Below, one piece after another: positions 25,065 to 32,424 of a stretch of 39,497 bases of DNA; position 1 is the first letter of the stretch; every line of letters starts with the position of its first letter. Location: NCBI GenBank assembly GCA_045125095.1, contig JBGVMW010000263.1:1-39497 (forward strand), written 5' to 3'. A model generated the notes under the pieces. The model was not told the DNA's origin and searched no databases. It worked only from the letters and a program-made list of their open reading frames with translations. This stretch comes from JBGVMW01 sp045125095. GTDB lineage: Bacteria > Bacillota > Clostridia > Lachnospirales > Lachnospiraceae. The position numbers and the translations under genes are program-made.

Positions 25065-26141
25065 ATGGCTGTATATAAAGACGGAGATAAATGGCGTGTC
25101 ATTTACCGCTACACCAACTACAAGGGTGAGCGGAAGCAGACACAGAAACGAGGTTTTGCAACCAAGCGAGAAGCGGTTGCATGGGAGCGGGAGGTCATGT
25201 TAAAGAGTGCATCAAAGCTGGATATGACCTTTGCCAGCTTCTTTGAAATCTATGAGGAAGATAAGAAAAAACGAGTAAAGGAAAATACATGGGAGTCTAA
25301 AAGCCATGTAATCCGTACCAAGATACTTCCTTATTTCGGAGAGCGTAAGATTGCGGAGATTGAGCCGAAGGATGTGATTGCGTGGCAGAATGAACTTCTT
25401 GCCTACAAGGGAGAGAACGAGAAAGTCTATTCCCCGACTTACCTGAAAACGATACACAGCCAGTTAAGTGCTATTTTCAATCATGCAGTCAGGTATTACC
25501 ATTTGTCAAGCAATCCGGCACAGAAAGCCGGTTCCATGGGAAGTGAGGAACACAAGGAAATGCTGTTCTGGACAAAGGAAGAATATCTGAAATTTGCAGA
25601 AGTCATGATGGATAAGCCTGTTTCTTATTATGCGTTTGAAATGCTTTACTGGTGCGGCATTCGTATGGGAGAGCTGCTTGCCTTGACACCAAAGGATTTA
25701 GATTTTGAAAAGCAGACACTTACCATTAACAAATCTTATCAGAGGCTAAAGGGAAAGGATGTGATTACTTCCCCGAAAACACCAAAAAGTAACAGAACCA
25801 TTAAGATGCCAAAATTTCTATGTGAGGAAATGCAGGAGTATATCGGTATGTTGTATGAGATTGGAGAGGATGAAAGGCTGTTTCAGATTACCAAGTCTTA
25901 TTTGCACCATGAGATGGACAGAGGAGCAAAAGCAGCCGGAGTAAAGCGTATTCGTGTTCACGATTTAAGGCATAGTGCAATCTCGCTTTTAATAGAAATG
26001 GGATTTTCGGCTTTGGCAATTGCAGAAAGAGTTGGGCATGAAAGTATTGATATTACTTATCGGTATGCACATTTATTTCCGACCAAGCAGACAGAGATGG
26101 CAAATAAATTGGATGTGGAAAGAATGGGAAAGGAGATGTGA
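25065..26141 (+). CDS. int: Tyrosine recombinase (integrase)
   Basis: A 358-aa site-specific recombinase. An AP2-like arm-binding N terminus (VYKDGDKWRVIYRYTN, about 3-45) precedes a SAM-like core-binding domain (55-150) and the catalytic domain. Catalytic residues are visible: R200 (CGIRMGEL), H299 and R302 (HDLRH), H325 (GHES) and nucleophile Y334 (TYRYAHL). It is full length. The arm-type TGGCAAC repeats at both ends of the element suit its N-terminal domain. AAAGGAG precedes the ATG. Confidence 0.95.
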   Translation: MAVYKDGDKWRVIYRYTNYKGERKQTQKRGFATKREAVAWEREVMLKSASKLDMTFASFFEIYEEDKKKRVKENTWESKSHVIRTKILPYFGERKIAEIEPKDVIAWQNELLAYKGENEKVYSPTYLKTIHSQLSAIFNHAVRYYHLSSNPAQKAGSMGSEEHKEMLFWTKEEYLKFAEVMMDKPVSYYAFEMLYWCGIRMGELLALTPKDLDFEKQTLTINKSYQRLKGKDVITSPKTPKSNRTIKMPKFLCEEMQEYIGMLYEIGEDERLFQITKSYLHHEMDRGAKAAGVKRIRVHDLRHSAISLLIEMGFSALAIAERVGHESIDITYRYAHLFPTKQTEMANKLDVERMGKEM

Positions 26142-26144
26142 TGG

Positions 26145-26465
26145 ATGGATAAGAATTTAGACTGTAAAGGACGTTGGAGAAATAAGACAGTAGCGTTTCG
26201 TGTATCAGAGGAAGAAGGAAAGCTGATTGATAATTGCGTAGCGTTATCCGGTCTTACGAAACAGGAATATATCGTCAGACGGTTGCAATGCCGGGATGTG
26301 GTGGTGCAGGGGAATCCAAGAGTTTACAAAGCACTTCGCAATCAAATGGCTGATATTTATGAGGAATTGAAACAGTTGGAGAAATGCAGTGCAGAAAATG
26401 AAGAACTGCTCTACACAATACAAATGATTACAGAAATAATGAATGGACTAAAGGAGGAAGATTGA
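26145..26465 (+). CDS. MobC-like relaxosome accessory protein
   Basis: A 106-aa protein starting 3 nt after the integrase stop. The N-terminal half is RHH-like: KTVAFRVSEEEGKLIDNCVALSG, then KQEYIVRRL, as in MobC/mobilization accessory proteins that bind oriT. The C-terminal half is a coiled coil (YEELKQLEKCSAENEELLY). Its stop overlaps the start of the RepA-like gene by 1 nt. The family is recognised from pattern; the exact subfamily is unsure. Confidence 0.75.
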   Translation: MDKNLDCKGRWRNKTVAFRVSEEEGKLIDNCVALSGLTKQEYIVRRLQCRDVVVQGNPRVYKALRNQMADIYEELKQLEKCSAENEELLYTIQMITEIMNGLKEED

Positions 26466-27676
26466 TGGCGGAAAATAAAAAAGCGACTGCTCCGGTTCCA
26501 GCCGCTCTGCATACGGAGTTACTAAGCTCGCCTGGTCCGCTTGCTAAGGAACTCCAGCATGTTGGCGCAGATGGGAAGCAGTCACTATGTAATAAACACA
26601 AGGAAATTATAGCAGATTTGCCCTTGCAGGGCAATCTGCAAGCCACAAATAATCTAGGTTTTTGTGTAGAAATTCAGACAAATAAACAGGATAGGATGGA
26701 TAGATTGAAAACAGTTTCCATGACAGAACTTTATGATACTGTTTATCCGCCCAAAATCCCAATTGTAGATGGTCTGATATACGCAGGTACTTATCTTTTT
26801 GTAGGTGCGCCTAAAGTAGGAAAGTCTTTCTTTATGGCACAGCTTGGCTACCATGTGAGCATGGGGCTGGATTTGTGGGATTATCCGGTGCGAAAGGGTA
26901 CGGTTTTGTATCTGGCACTGGAGGATGATTATGCGAGATTACAGAAGCGTTTATCAAGAATGTTTGGCATGGAAAGCAGTGAAAACTTTCATTTTACCAC
27001 ACAGTCCAAAAACTTGAATGAGGGATTGGAAGAACAGCTAAACCAGTTTGTCAAAGAGCATACAGACGCAAGACTGATTATCATTGATACGTTACAGAAA
27101 GTAAGGGAAGTTAGCGGAGATAAATTCAGTTATGCAAGTGACTATGAGATTGTGACAAAGCTGAAAGAATTTAGTGATGTTCATGGTATTTGTCTTTTGG
27201 TAGTACACCATACAAGAAAGATGGAGTCTTCAGACAGTTTTGATATGATTTCCGGTACAAACGGATTGTTAGGAGCTGCAGACGGAGCATTTGTTATGCA
27301 GAAAGAAAAGAGAACAGATAACAAGGCAGTTTTAGAGGTTGCAGGACGTGACCAGCAAGACCAAAGGTTATTGCTCAATTTTGACAGAGAGCAATGTGTT
27401 TGGAAGTTGACTAAAGCAGAAACGGAACTTTGGAAAGAACCGGCTGATCCGGTGCTGGAAGCTGTTGCAAAGGTGGTATCAGAAGAACAGCCACAGTGGA
27501 GTGGAACCGCTTCGGAATTGTTACAGCTTTTGCCGGAGATGGATATACAGCCAAATGTGTTGACAAGGAAGCTGAACATAGGAGCAGAGAAACTGTTTAT
27601 AGATTATGGTATTTGTTATGAAAGCAGCAGAGGTCATAGAGGACGCATGGTAAAACTGGAGCTTGTGAAAGTGTAA
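26465..27676 (+). CDS. RepA-like hexameric helicase/ATPase
   Basis: A 403-aa RecA-fold ATPase starting at ATG 26465 behind AAAGGAGGA. Walker A is GAPKVGKS (114-121), followed by VLYLALEDDYARLQKRL, Walker B LIIIDTLQKVRE and LLVVHHTRKM, the arrangement of plasmid RepA/DnaB-type helicases (RSF1010 RepA family and relatives). The first 80 residues are low-complexity. A C-terminal winged-helix-like segment (TASELLQLLPEMDIQPNVLTRKLN) may bind DNA. Repeats that look like an origin follow at once, so the excised element probably replicates. Confidence 0.85.
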   Translation: MAENKKATAPVPAALHTELLSSPGPLAKELQHVGADGKQSLCNKHKEIIADLPLQGNLQATNNLGFCVEIQTNKQDRMDRLKTVSMTELYDTVYPPKIPIVDGLIYAGTYLFVGAPKVGKSFFMAQLGYHVSMGLDLWDYPVRKGTVLYLALEDDYARLQKRLSRMFGMESSENFHFTTQSKNLNEGLEEQLNQFVKEHTDARLIIIDTLQKVREVSGDKFSYASDYEIVTKLKEFSDVHGICLLVVHHTRKMESSDSFDMISGTNGLLGAADGAFVMQKEKRTDNKAVLEVAGRDQQDQRLLLNFDREQCVWKLTKAETELWKEPADPVLEAVAKVVSEEQPQWSGTASELLQLLPEMDIQPNVLTRKLNIGAEKLFIDYGICYESSRGHRGRMVKLELVKV

Positions 27677-27677
27677 G

Positions 27678-27762
27678 CGTGACGATATGTGACGGTTGTG
27701 ACGGTATTTTATATAACGGTGTCGGTATAGAAAATATCGTCACTATCGTCACGACCGTCACG
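27678..27762. repeat. Inverted pair of triple GTGACG iterons
   Basis: GTGACG occurs three times at 27679, 27689 and 27698 (spacing 9-10 bp). Its complement CGTCAC occurs three times in the right arm (27731-27762). The two arms form an imperfect 33-bp inverted repeat around a 20-nt AT-rich centre. It directly follows the RepA-like gene. Replication-origin iterons or a protein-binding hairpin are the main readings; as a terminator it lacks a T-run. Confidence 0.7.
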
Positions 27763-27787
27763 TGGATTGACGGAAAGGATTGATAAA

Positions 27788-28021
27788 ATGAAAAATATAC
27801 AGATTTCAGAGCAGTTATTTTTTGCACTTTTGAAATATCATTTGTTGGAAGCAGACGAAGTGTTACCGGAGATAAAGAAAGGTTTGGAAGAAAAACTGGA
27901 AGCAATGGTAAGACGGGAACTTTATACAAAATATAAGACTGCACCAACAGAAGAAGAACGGGAAAAAGCAAGGCAGGAATATCTGGAAAAGGTGGGAATG
28001 CATCGGGACTTTCGATGGTAA
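27788..28021 (+). CDS. Small helical element protein
   Basis: A 77-aa protein from ATG 27788 with GGAAAGG upstream; an in-frame TTG at 27767 overlaps the repeat and is less likely. It is almost wholly helical and charged: QLFFALLKYHLLEADEVLPEIK, then EEREKARQEYLEKVG. Similar short proteins accompany RepA/relaxase modules of Clostridia elements (recalled family resemblance). No catalytic motif is visible. Confidence 0.65.
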   Translation: MKNIQISEQLFFALLKYHLLEADEVLPEIKKGLEEKLEAMVRRELYTKYKTAPTEEEREKARQEYLEKVGMHRDFRW

Positions 28022-28084
28022 ATTTTTTTCTTCGTTGTGTATAACGAGAGCGTGGCACGCTCTTGTAAATATGGTCAAGGAGAA

Positions 28085-28174
28085 ATGTGGTGCGATGATA
28101 CAGTGTGCGATTACAGATATTTAAACAAAGAGTTTTGTTATTTTGAAAAACGAGAAAGAAGGTGCGTTTTATGA
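28085..28174 (+). CDS. Tiny cysteine-containing protein coupled to the DUF5348-like gene
   Basis: A 29-codon ORF with Cys at 3, 8, 18 and 27 and GGAG only 2 nt before the ATG. Its stop overlaps the next start as ATGA, which suggests translational coupling. A small metal-binding peptide is possible. The upstream 28022-28084 holds a hairpin AGAGCG/CGCTCT (28047-28063). Confidence 0.4.
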   Translation: MWCDDTVCDYRYLNKEFCYFEKRERRCVL

Positions 28175-28392
28175 CAGAAGGAAGATTAGGATACAATCCG
28201 GCGAATGACAGATATGGATTGTTGGTATCGGATTTATGGGTGGATAACGGATTTCATTGTGGTGAATGTTTAGAAGTTTTTGTAGATGGAAAGTGGATAA
28301 GTACCAGAATGGAAATGTCAGCAGAAAGAAAATGGTATTTGCTGGATACACCTTACTATGGAAATCTGGAATACGTGAAAGCACGTATCTGA
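28171..28392 (+). CDS. DUF5348-like protein
   Basis: A 73-aa protein starting with MTEGRLGYNPANDRYGLLV and containing ECLEVFVDGKWISTRMEM and WYLLDTPYYG, which I recognise as the DUF5348 pattern common in Clostridia mobile elements. It is beta-rich, small and without catalytic motifs. GAAAGAAGG precedes ATG 28171. It probably supports the element's maintenance; the biochemical role is not known. Confidence 0.8.
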   Translation: MTEGRLGYNPANDRYGLLVSDLWVDNGFHCGECLEVFVDGKWISTRMEMSAERKWYLLDTPYYGNLEYVKARI

Positions 28393-28396
28393 TTTG

Positions 28397-28594
28397 AAGT
28401 GATATATAAAAGTTATATCACTTTTGGAAAATGCTATAACATTTGTATATCACTTTTAAAAAGTGATAGCACTTTTATATATCACCAATTCGTTAAGAAA
28501 AAAATAAGTGATATCTTTTGTGATATCAAATTTGAAAAGTGATATATATAAAATATATCTTTTCGGGAAAGTGATAGCACCGAATATATCACTT
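28397..28594. repeat. Array of AAGTGATA/TATCACTT units
   Basis: AAGTGATA occurs at 28397, 28461, 28506, 28537 and 28569, and its complement TATCACTT at 28416, 28448 and 28587, with variant copies near 28480 and 28519. Several pairs form perfect palindromic units, such as AAGTGATATA (28397-28406) facing TATATCACTT (28414-28423). About ten half-sites in 200 bp, very AT-rich, lie between the DUF5348-like gene and the oriT candidate. An origin or partition/operator array is likely. Confidence 0.75.
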
Positions 28595-28627
28595 TTGTAA
28601 TAACATGGCTGCTGACGGGGAAAGAAT

Positions 28628-28738
28628 GTGGAGATTGTTTTGGAAAAAGATACAAAAACAGCCCGGATACGGGCAATTAAAGAGGGCGGATACGCCCAAA
28701 ATGAAATTGCAAAAGCTGATGTAAAAGCTGGAGCATAA
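28628..28738 (+). CDS. Possible 36-aa helical peptide
   Basis: GTG 28628, with GGGGAAAG upstream, opens a frame whose product contains TARIRAIKEGGYAQNEIAK, like the helix pair of a small DNA-binding protein. Two hairpins with GATA loops, GCCCG/CGGGC and GGGCG/CGCCC (28659-28694), overlap it, so the conservation could instead be for RNA or DNA structure. It is low confidence, with no family recognised. Confidence 0.3.
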   Translation: MEIVLEKDTKTARIRAIKEGGYAQNEIAKADVKAGA

Positions 28739-28767
28739 TTTCTCTAACAAGCCCTCGGCGTTTGAGA

Positions 28768-28871
28768 GCGAAATACACCCAATGCACAAAACTACGTTTT
28801 ATGCATTGGGGATTTCGCGATTGCATCGAGCCAAGCGCGGCTGCTTGCAGACAGATTTGGCGAGAGCCGCG
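28768..28871 (+). other. Candidate origin of transfer (oriT)
   Basis: A long inverted repeat: GCGAAAT (28768-28774), CCCAATGCA (28778-28786) and AAAAC (28788-28792) are mirrored by GTTTT (28796-28800), TGCATTGGG (28802-28810) and ATTTCGC (28812-28818). A second inverted repeat, CGCGGCT/AGCCGCG, spans 28836-28871, and GGACAC/GTGTCC (28995-29010) lies closer to the relaxase gene. Large inverted repeats just upstream of a relaxase gene are the usual oriT layout. The nick site cannot be placed by eye. No protein-coding gene is supported in 28739-29050. Confidence 0.55.
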
Positions 28872-29050
28872 TTAATGAAGAAATTGCAAAACAATTTCTG
28901 AATGCGCCCTTGCAGGGGGGAAAGGCAGCATAGTTGCCCTTACAAATGCTATTGCATTTATGATTATGCCGGAGGCGGTGATGAGTTCGTAAACGGACAC
29001 CTAAGTGTCCACTCACAATAAAAAAATCCATTTTTTAAAGAAAGGGGGCA

Positions 29051-30571
29051 ATGCCTATTGTAAGAAATTCATTTATACAGATGTCAAAACTGACAAATCT
29101 AAAAGGTAGAATTAACTATATATCAAACCATGCAAGGCAGGAAAATTTGTATGCAGTTTATGAAACAACTGACCGTAAATTTTGGACAGAACTTGCAAAG
29201 TGTAATCAACAGGAATTTGCTAAAAGTGGAACAACCGGAAAGTGTATTGAAGCAAGGGAACTGATTATTGCACTGCCGGAAAGTTTTGTGGATTATGATC
29301 CGGACAAATTGCTGAAACTTTTTACAGAATATTTTAAACAGAGTTATGAAACAGAATGTATTGCAGCACTGCACCATAATAAACGCAAGACTAATTATCA
29401 TATCCATCTTATCTTTTCTGAGCGAAAACTGCTTGAGGAGCCTGTGGAAAAGATTGCCACAAGGAATATGTTTTATGATGAAACCGGAAAGCATGTACGC
29501 ACGAAAAAAGAGATACTGGATGAAACCGGACAGCTTCGGAAAGGTTGCAAAATTGTTTCCAAAGGTGAGGTGTATGAGCGTAACATTTTTACAATAAAAG
29601 ATAGTCGCTTTAAAAGTGAAAAGTTCTTGGAGGAAGTGAAGCAATCATTTACAAATCTTATCAATATTTATGTGACGGATGATAAGGAGAAATTAAAGGT
29701 TTTTGATAAGAATGGAGTGTATCTGCCTATGAAAAAGGTTGGCAAGAATAATCCAAAGAAAGTCCAGATAGAAGCGGATAATAAGTATCGGTCTATGTGG
29801 AACCAGACGGTGGACAGAGCATTGGTAAGTGGTGTGCCGGAAGAACAAATTTTAGAAGTGAAACACAAGGAAATAGGGCAGAAAGCAAAAGCTTCCATCC
29901 ATCAGTCAGGAAAAAATTCGGCATTGTTTAAAACTCTGATTATGACAGCGATTTGTGCATTGGAAGTGTTGATTAGTAAGATATTTAAAATGACTTTGGA
30001 ACAGGTGGATAAGGTCTTAGAAACAGTTGTCAAGGCAAAGCCGGAGCAGACAGTGATAAAGGAAGTAAACGAGCCTGTAACAGCAGAAAATGAGCCGATA
30101 CCGGAAAAGCCTGTGAAGTCCGCACTTGCCTCAAAGTATGTAAGACTTGCAGATATTTATGATAAGTTGGAGAAACAAAACAGTGTTATTTATCAGAGAG
30201 AACAACAGCTTGCAGAACTGGAGAAAAAGATTGCCGGACTAAAGGGTATTTTCAAAGGAAAACAGCGTAAGCAGTTGCAGGAACAGGCGGAGCAGTTAAG
30301 GTTGCAGATAGCCAATATGAAACGGCATCTTCCAAATATCGTGCAGGATTATGGTTATAAGAATGTAAAAGATTTCTTGATGGAATACAGAGCTTTCAAA
30401 GCGGAATACAGCGCTTATCAGTCCGCAGTTGCAGAGTGGGAAAAGCAGACCGGAAACAAGGTAGAGCCAGACAGCTTCAGGGCAAGACTGCAACAGAAAC
30501 AACAGGAAGTAAGAGAACGAGAAAACAACAGACAGGGCTACCATTACAGGAATGACAGAGGTGGCAGATAG
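29051..30571 (+). CDS. Relaxase of the MobA/MobL (MOB-P-like) type
   Basis: A 506-aa protein. The N-terminal catalytic region has the three-histidine type motif: AALHHNKRKTNYHIHLIF with H117 and H119, and a nucleophile tyrosine probably among those near residues 23-36 (INYISNHARQENLYAVYE). A basic region with a hydrophobic stretch near 295-310 follows, then a long coiled coil (about 375-430) and a basic C terminus. Relaxases nick oriT and pilot the strand during conjugative transfer. AAAGGGGG precedes the ATG. The presumed oriT is immediately upstream. Confidence 0.85.
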   Translation: MPIVRNSFIQMSKLTNLKGRINYISNHARQENLYAVYETTDRKFWTELAKCNQQEFAKSGTTGKCIEARELIIALPESFVDYDPDKLLKLFTEYFKQSYETECIAALHHNKRKTNYHIHLIFSERKLLEEPVEKIATRNMFYDETGKHVRTKKEILDETGQLRKGCKIVSKGEVYERNIFTIKDSRFKSEKFLEEVKQSFTNLINIYVTDDKEKLKVFDKNGVYLPMKKVGKNNPKKVQIEADNKYRSMWNQTVDRALVSGVPEEQILEVKHKEIGQKAKASIHQSGKNSALFKTLIMTAICALEVLISKIFKMTLEQVDKVLETVVKAKPEQTVIKEVNEPVTAENEPIPEKPVKSALASKYVRLADIYDKLEKQNSVIYQREQQLAELEKKIAGLKGIFKGKQRKQLQEQAEQLRLQIANMKRHLPNIVQDYGYKNVKDFLMEYRAFKAEYSAYQSAVAEWEKQTGNKVEPDSFRARLQQKQQEVRERENNRQGYHYRNDRGGR

Positions 30572-30580
30572 GAGCAGGTT

Positions 30581-30958
30581 ATGGAGAAACACATTATTGG
30601 AGAAAATGGAATAGGTTACACATTGGGAGCAGACGGATTGTATTATCCGGATTTGAAATTGCCGGAAGGTACAGATTATGTGATTGGTAAATATGGATTA
30701 ATGCGGTGTGAGTATTTGAAAAAACATCGTAGAGGGGAGTATATCAGACTGCTTGTGAATGGGAAACTGAATGAACATTTGCATGAGGTTGACGAGGAAT
30801 GTCATGAGAGAATGGAGCTGCTTGTGGAGCAGATGAAAGTTGGGACAGGGATTACGGAAGAATTGAAGGCGACTGACCAAATGAAGTGGGTGGGGATGAT
30901 GAATAATGTGAGGAGTGCTGCGGAGGAGATTGTGGTAAGGGAGTTAATATATGTGTGA
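30581..30958 (+). CDS. tnpV: TnpV-family transposon protein
   Basis: A 125-aa protein with the TnpV-like core GIGYTLGADGLYYPDLKLPE, GKYGLMRCEYLKKHRRGEY and LVNGKLNEHLHEVDEEC. TnpV was named from Tn4451-type mobilizable elements of Clostridia; its role is not established. It starts 9 nt after the relaxase stop and is the last gene of the mobilization module. A hairpin terminator follows. Confidence 0.8.
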   Translation: MEKHIIGENGIGYTLGADGLYYPDLKLPEGTDYVIGKYGLMRCEYLKKHRRGEYIRLLVNGKLNEHLHEVDEECHERMELLVEQMKVGTGITEELKATDQMKWVGMMNNVRSAAEEIVVRELIYV

Positions 30959-30966
30959 TGTGGGTG

Positions 30967-30990
30967 CGGAGCGTAGTGCTCCGTATTTTT
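30967..30990 (+). terminator. Terminator after the mobilization module
   Basis: A CGGAGC/GCTCCG stem with a 5-nt loop and a T-run. It separates the mobilization genes from the cargo. An extended -10 (TGA-TATAAT, 31020-31028) after it could start cargo transcription. Confidence 0.65.
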
Positions 30991-31143
30991 GAAATATCAG
31001 TGCAGGATAGCTCATGTTATGATATAATTAAAACGTAAGTTGAAAAGTTGATTCTAAAGAGTTTTATTGTTACAGATGGAAAGATTTTTTGAAATAATAT
31101 AATGTGAATATGAACAAAAAGAATTAAACAGGAGGTATATGAC

Positions 31144-32094
31144 TTGTTAAAAAAATTATGCGATTTAATTGGTGTATCTGGTTATGAATCAAATGTGATT
31201 CAGTATCTTTTTGAAGAATTAAATGATGAGAAATTCGGAAAAACGTATATCGATAATGTAGGTAATTTAATTGTTTATAAAAAGGGAAAAAATAGTAAAA
31301 AGAAGGTATTGGTTCAGGCACATATTGATGAGGTTGGTTTTCAGATAATTTCGGAAATGAAACCTGGACAATATAAATTTAAAAGTTTAGGTAACATTAA
31401 AACATGGAACGCGTATCAACAAAGAATTGTGTCTAACACAGGAGTAAAAGCTGTTATATATGCGGATAGTGCAGAAAATTTGAAACCATATAATTATGAG
31501 AATCTTTATATAAAAGTAATGGATGATGGTTCAAGGGTTGAAACGGGAGAAGTATTTACATTCTCATCAGAATTAGTCGAAGATGAAAATATTATAATGG
31601 GTAAGGCTTTAGATAACCGAGTTTCATGCTATTGTTTATGGCATGTAATTAGAGAGTGTCAGGAATTGGAAAACGATACATATTTTTGTTTTACTGTTCA
31701 GGAAGAAATTGGAATGAGAGGAGCTAGGGTAGTAAAAACAACTATTAGACCAGATATTTGTATTAATATAGATGTTTCTTGTGTTTGTGAAAGAAATAGT
31801 ATCAAATTGGCAAAAGGTGTTGGAATAAAAGTATCAGATAGTATGTCTGTATCATCAGAAAAATTAGTAAAATTAGCTCAAAATATCGCAAAAAGTAATA
31901 AAATATCATTTCAGTTGGAAGTTAGCGATTGCGGGACTAGTGAACTGATATTAACAAATGAATTGGATAGTGGTTGTAATGAAATAGGGATATCTATTCC
32001 TTGTGAATATATGCATAGTGCAAATACAATGGTTTCTAAATCGGATATTGACGAATGTATAAAACTATTATTACTTTATTTAAAAGCGTTGTAG
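31144..32094 (+). CDS. M42-family metallo-aminopeptidase
   Basis: A 316-aa enzyme starting at TTG 31144, 8 nt after AGGAGG. Dinuclear-metal ligands of the M42 (FrvX/PepA-type) family are visible: the His and Asp of QAHIDEVGF, the Asp of ALDNRV, the Glu pair of VQEEIGMRG, the Asp of NIDVS, and the His of YMHSANT. It is near full length for the family (usually 340-360). M42 enzymes trim peptides from the N terminus and form large tetrahedral assemblies. It sits just upstream of a RiPP-type precursor, so a peptide-trimming role in maturation or detoxification is plausible but inferred. Confidence 0.85.
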   Translation: MLKKLCDLIGVSGYESNVIQYLFEELNDEKFGKTYIDNVGNLIVYKKGKNSKKKVLVQAHIDEVGFQIISEMKPGQYKFKSLGNIKTWNAYQQRIVSNTGVKAVIYADSAENLKPYNYENLYIKVMDDGSRVETGEVFTFSSELVEDENIIMGKALDNRVSCYCLWHVIRECQELENDTYFCFTVQEEIGMRGARVVKTTIRPDICINIDVSCVCERNSIKLAKGVGIKVSDSMSVSSEKLVKLAQNIAKSNKISFQLEVSDCGTSELILTNELDSGCNEIGISIPCEYMHSANTMVSKSDIDECIKLLLLYLKAL

Positions 32095-32170
32095 GTGTAA
32101 TGATTTAAAAAAAAGAGCATAAATTATTATGAGTGTTAATTTACGAGCAGGAGAGAAATGGCGGTTAAAC

Positions 32171-32199
32171 TTGACAGATTAAGTGCAGTTGTATATAAT
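32171..32199 (+). promoter_or_regulatory. Perfect consensus sigma-A promoter of the precursor peptide
   Basis: TTGACA (32171-32176) and TATAAT (32194-32199) with a 17-nt spacer: a textbook promoter, rare in this window, dedicated to a 33-codon gene. It implies very high expression of the peptide. Confidence 0.85.
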
Positions 32200-32238
32200 A
32201 TTTTTGTATATACATATTTTGTAATGGAGGTACCGCAT

Positions 32239-32340
32239 ATGAAGAAAGTAAAAATTTCTTGGAAAGTTAAGAAGGTAAGTAATACTGCAAGAGTAAATAC
32301 TATGTATTGCTTCAAGTCATGTGAGAAGAATCAGAATTAA
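32239..32340 (+). CDS. Candidate RiPP precursor peptide
   Basis: A 33-aa peptide. Lys-rich leader MKKVKISWKVKKVSNTARV and C-terminal core NTMYCFKSCEKNQN with C24 and C28 (C-x3-C). The start is ATG 32239 with GGAGG 8 nt upstream; an upstream ATG at 32158 is excluded because the promoter lies inside that longer frame. An intrinsic terminator follows, and the radical SAM/SPASM gene comes next, the standard arrangement for a peptide modified by a radical SAM enzyme. It resembles Clostridia Cys-containing precursors in size, not in the usual Cys-dense core. The product is unknown. Confidence 0.7.
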   Translation: MKKVKISWKVKKVSNTARVNTMYCFKSCEKNQN

Positions 32341-32371
32341 TTAAAAATTTTATTACATGATTTGGAGTATG

Positions 32372-32395
32372 GGCGTGACAAGGTCACGCCTTTTT
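32372..32395 (+). terminator. Attenuating terminator between precursor and maturase
   Basis: A perfect 8-bp stem GGCGTGAC/GTCACGCC with loop AAG and a run of Ts. Partial readthrough would give excess precursor over the downstream enzyme, a common layout in RiPP operons. Confidence 0.85.
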
Positions 32396-32424
32396 ATTTT
32401 GTTATGTTAAGGGAGAATGTTAAA

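Noticed and set aside
28397..28594. CRISPR array
   Set aside because: The repeats are 8-10 bp, face both ways, and have irregular short spacing; no cas genes are present.
28792..29031. A 79-codon - strand frame over the oriT candidate
   Set aside because: It follows from the inverted repeats; no ribosome site and no protein-like domain.
32158..32340. A longer, 60-codon version of the precursor peptide
   Set aside because: The perfect promoter at 32171-32199 lies inside it, and the ATG at 32239 has the better-placed GGAGG.
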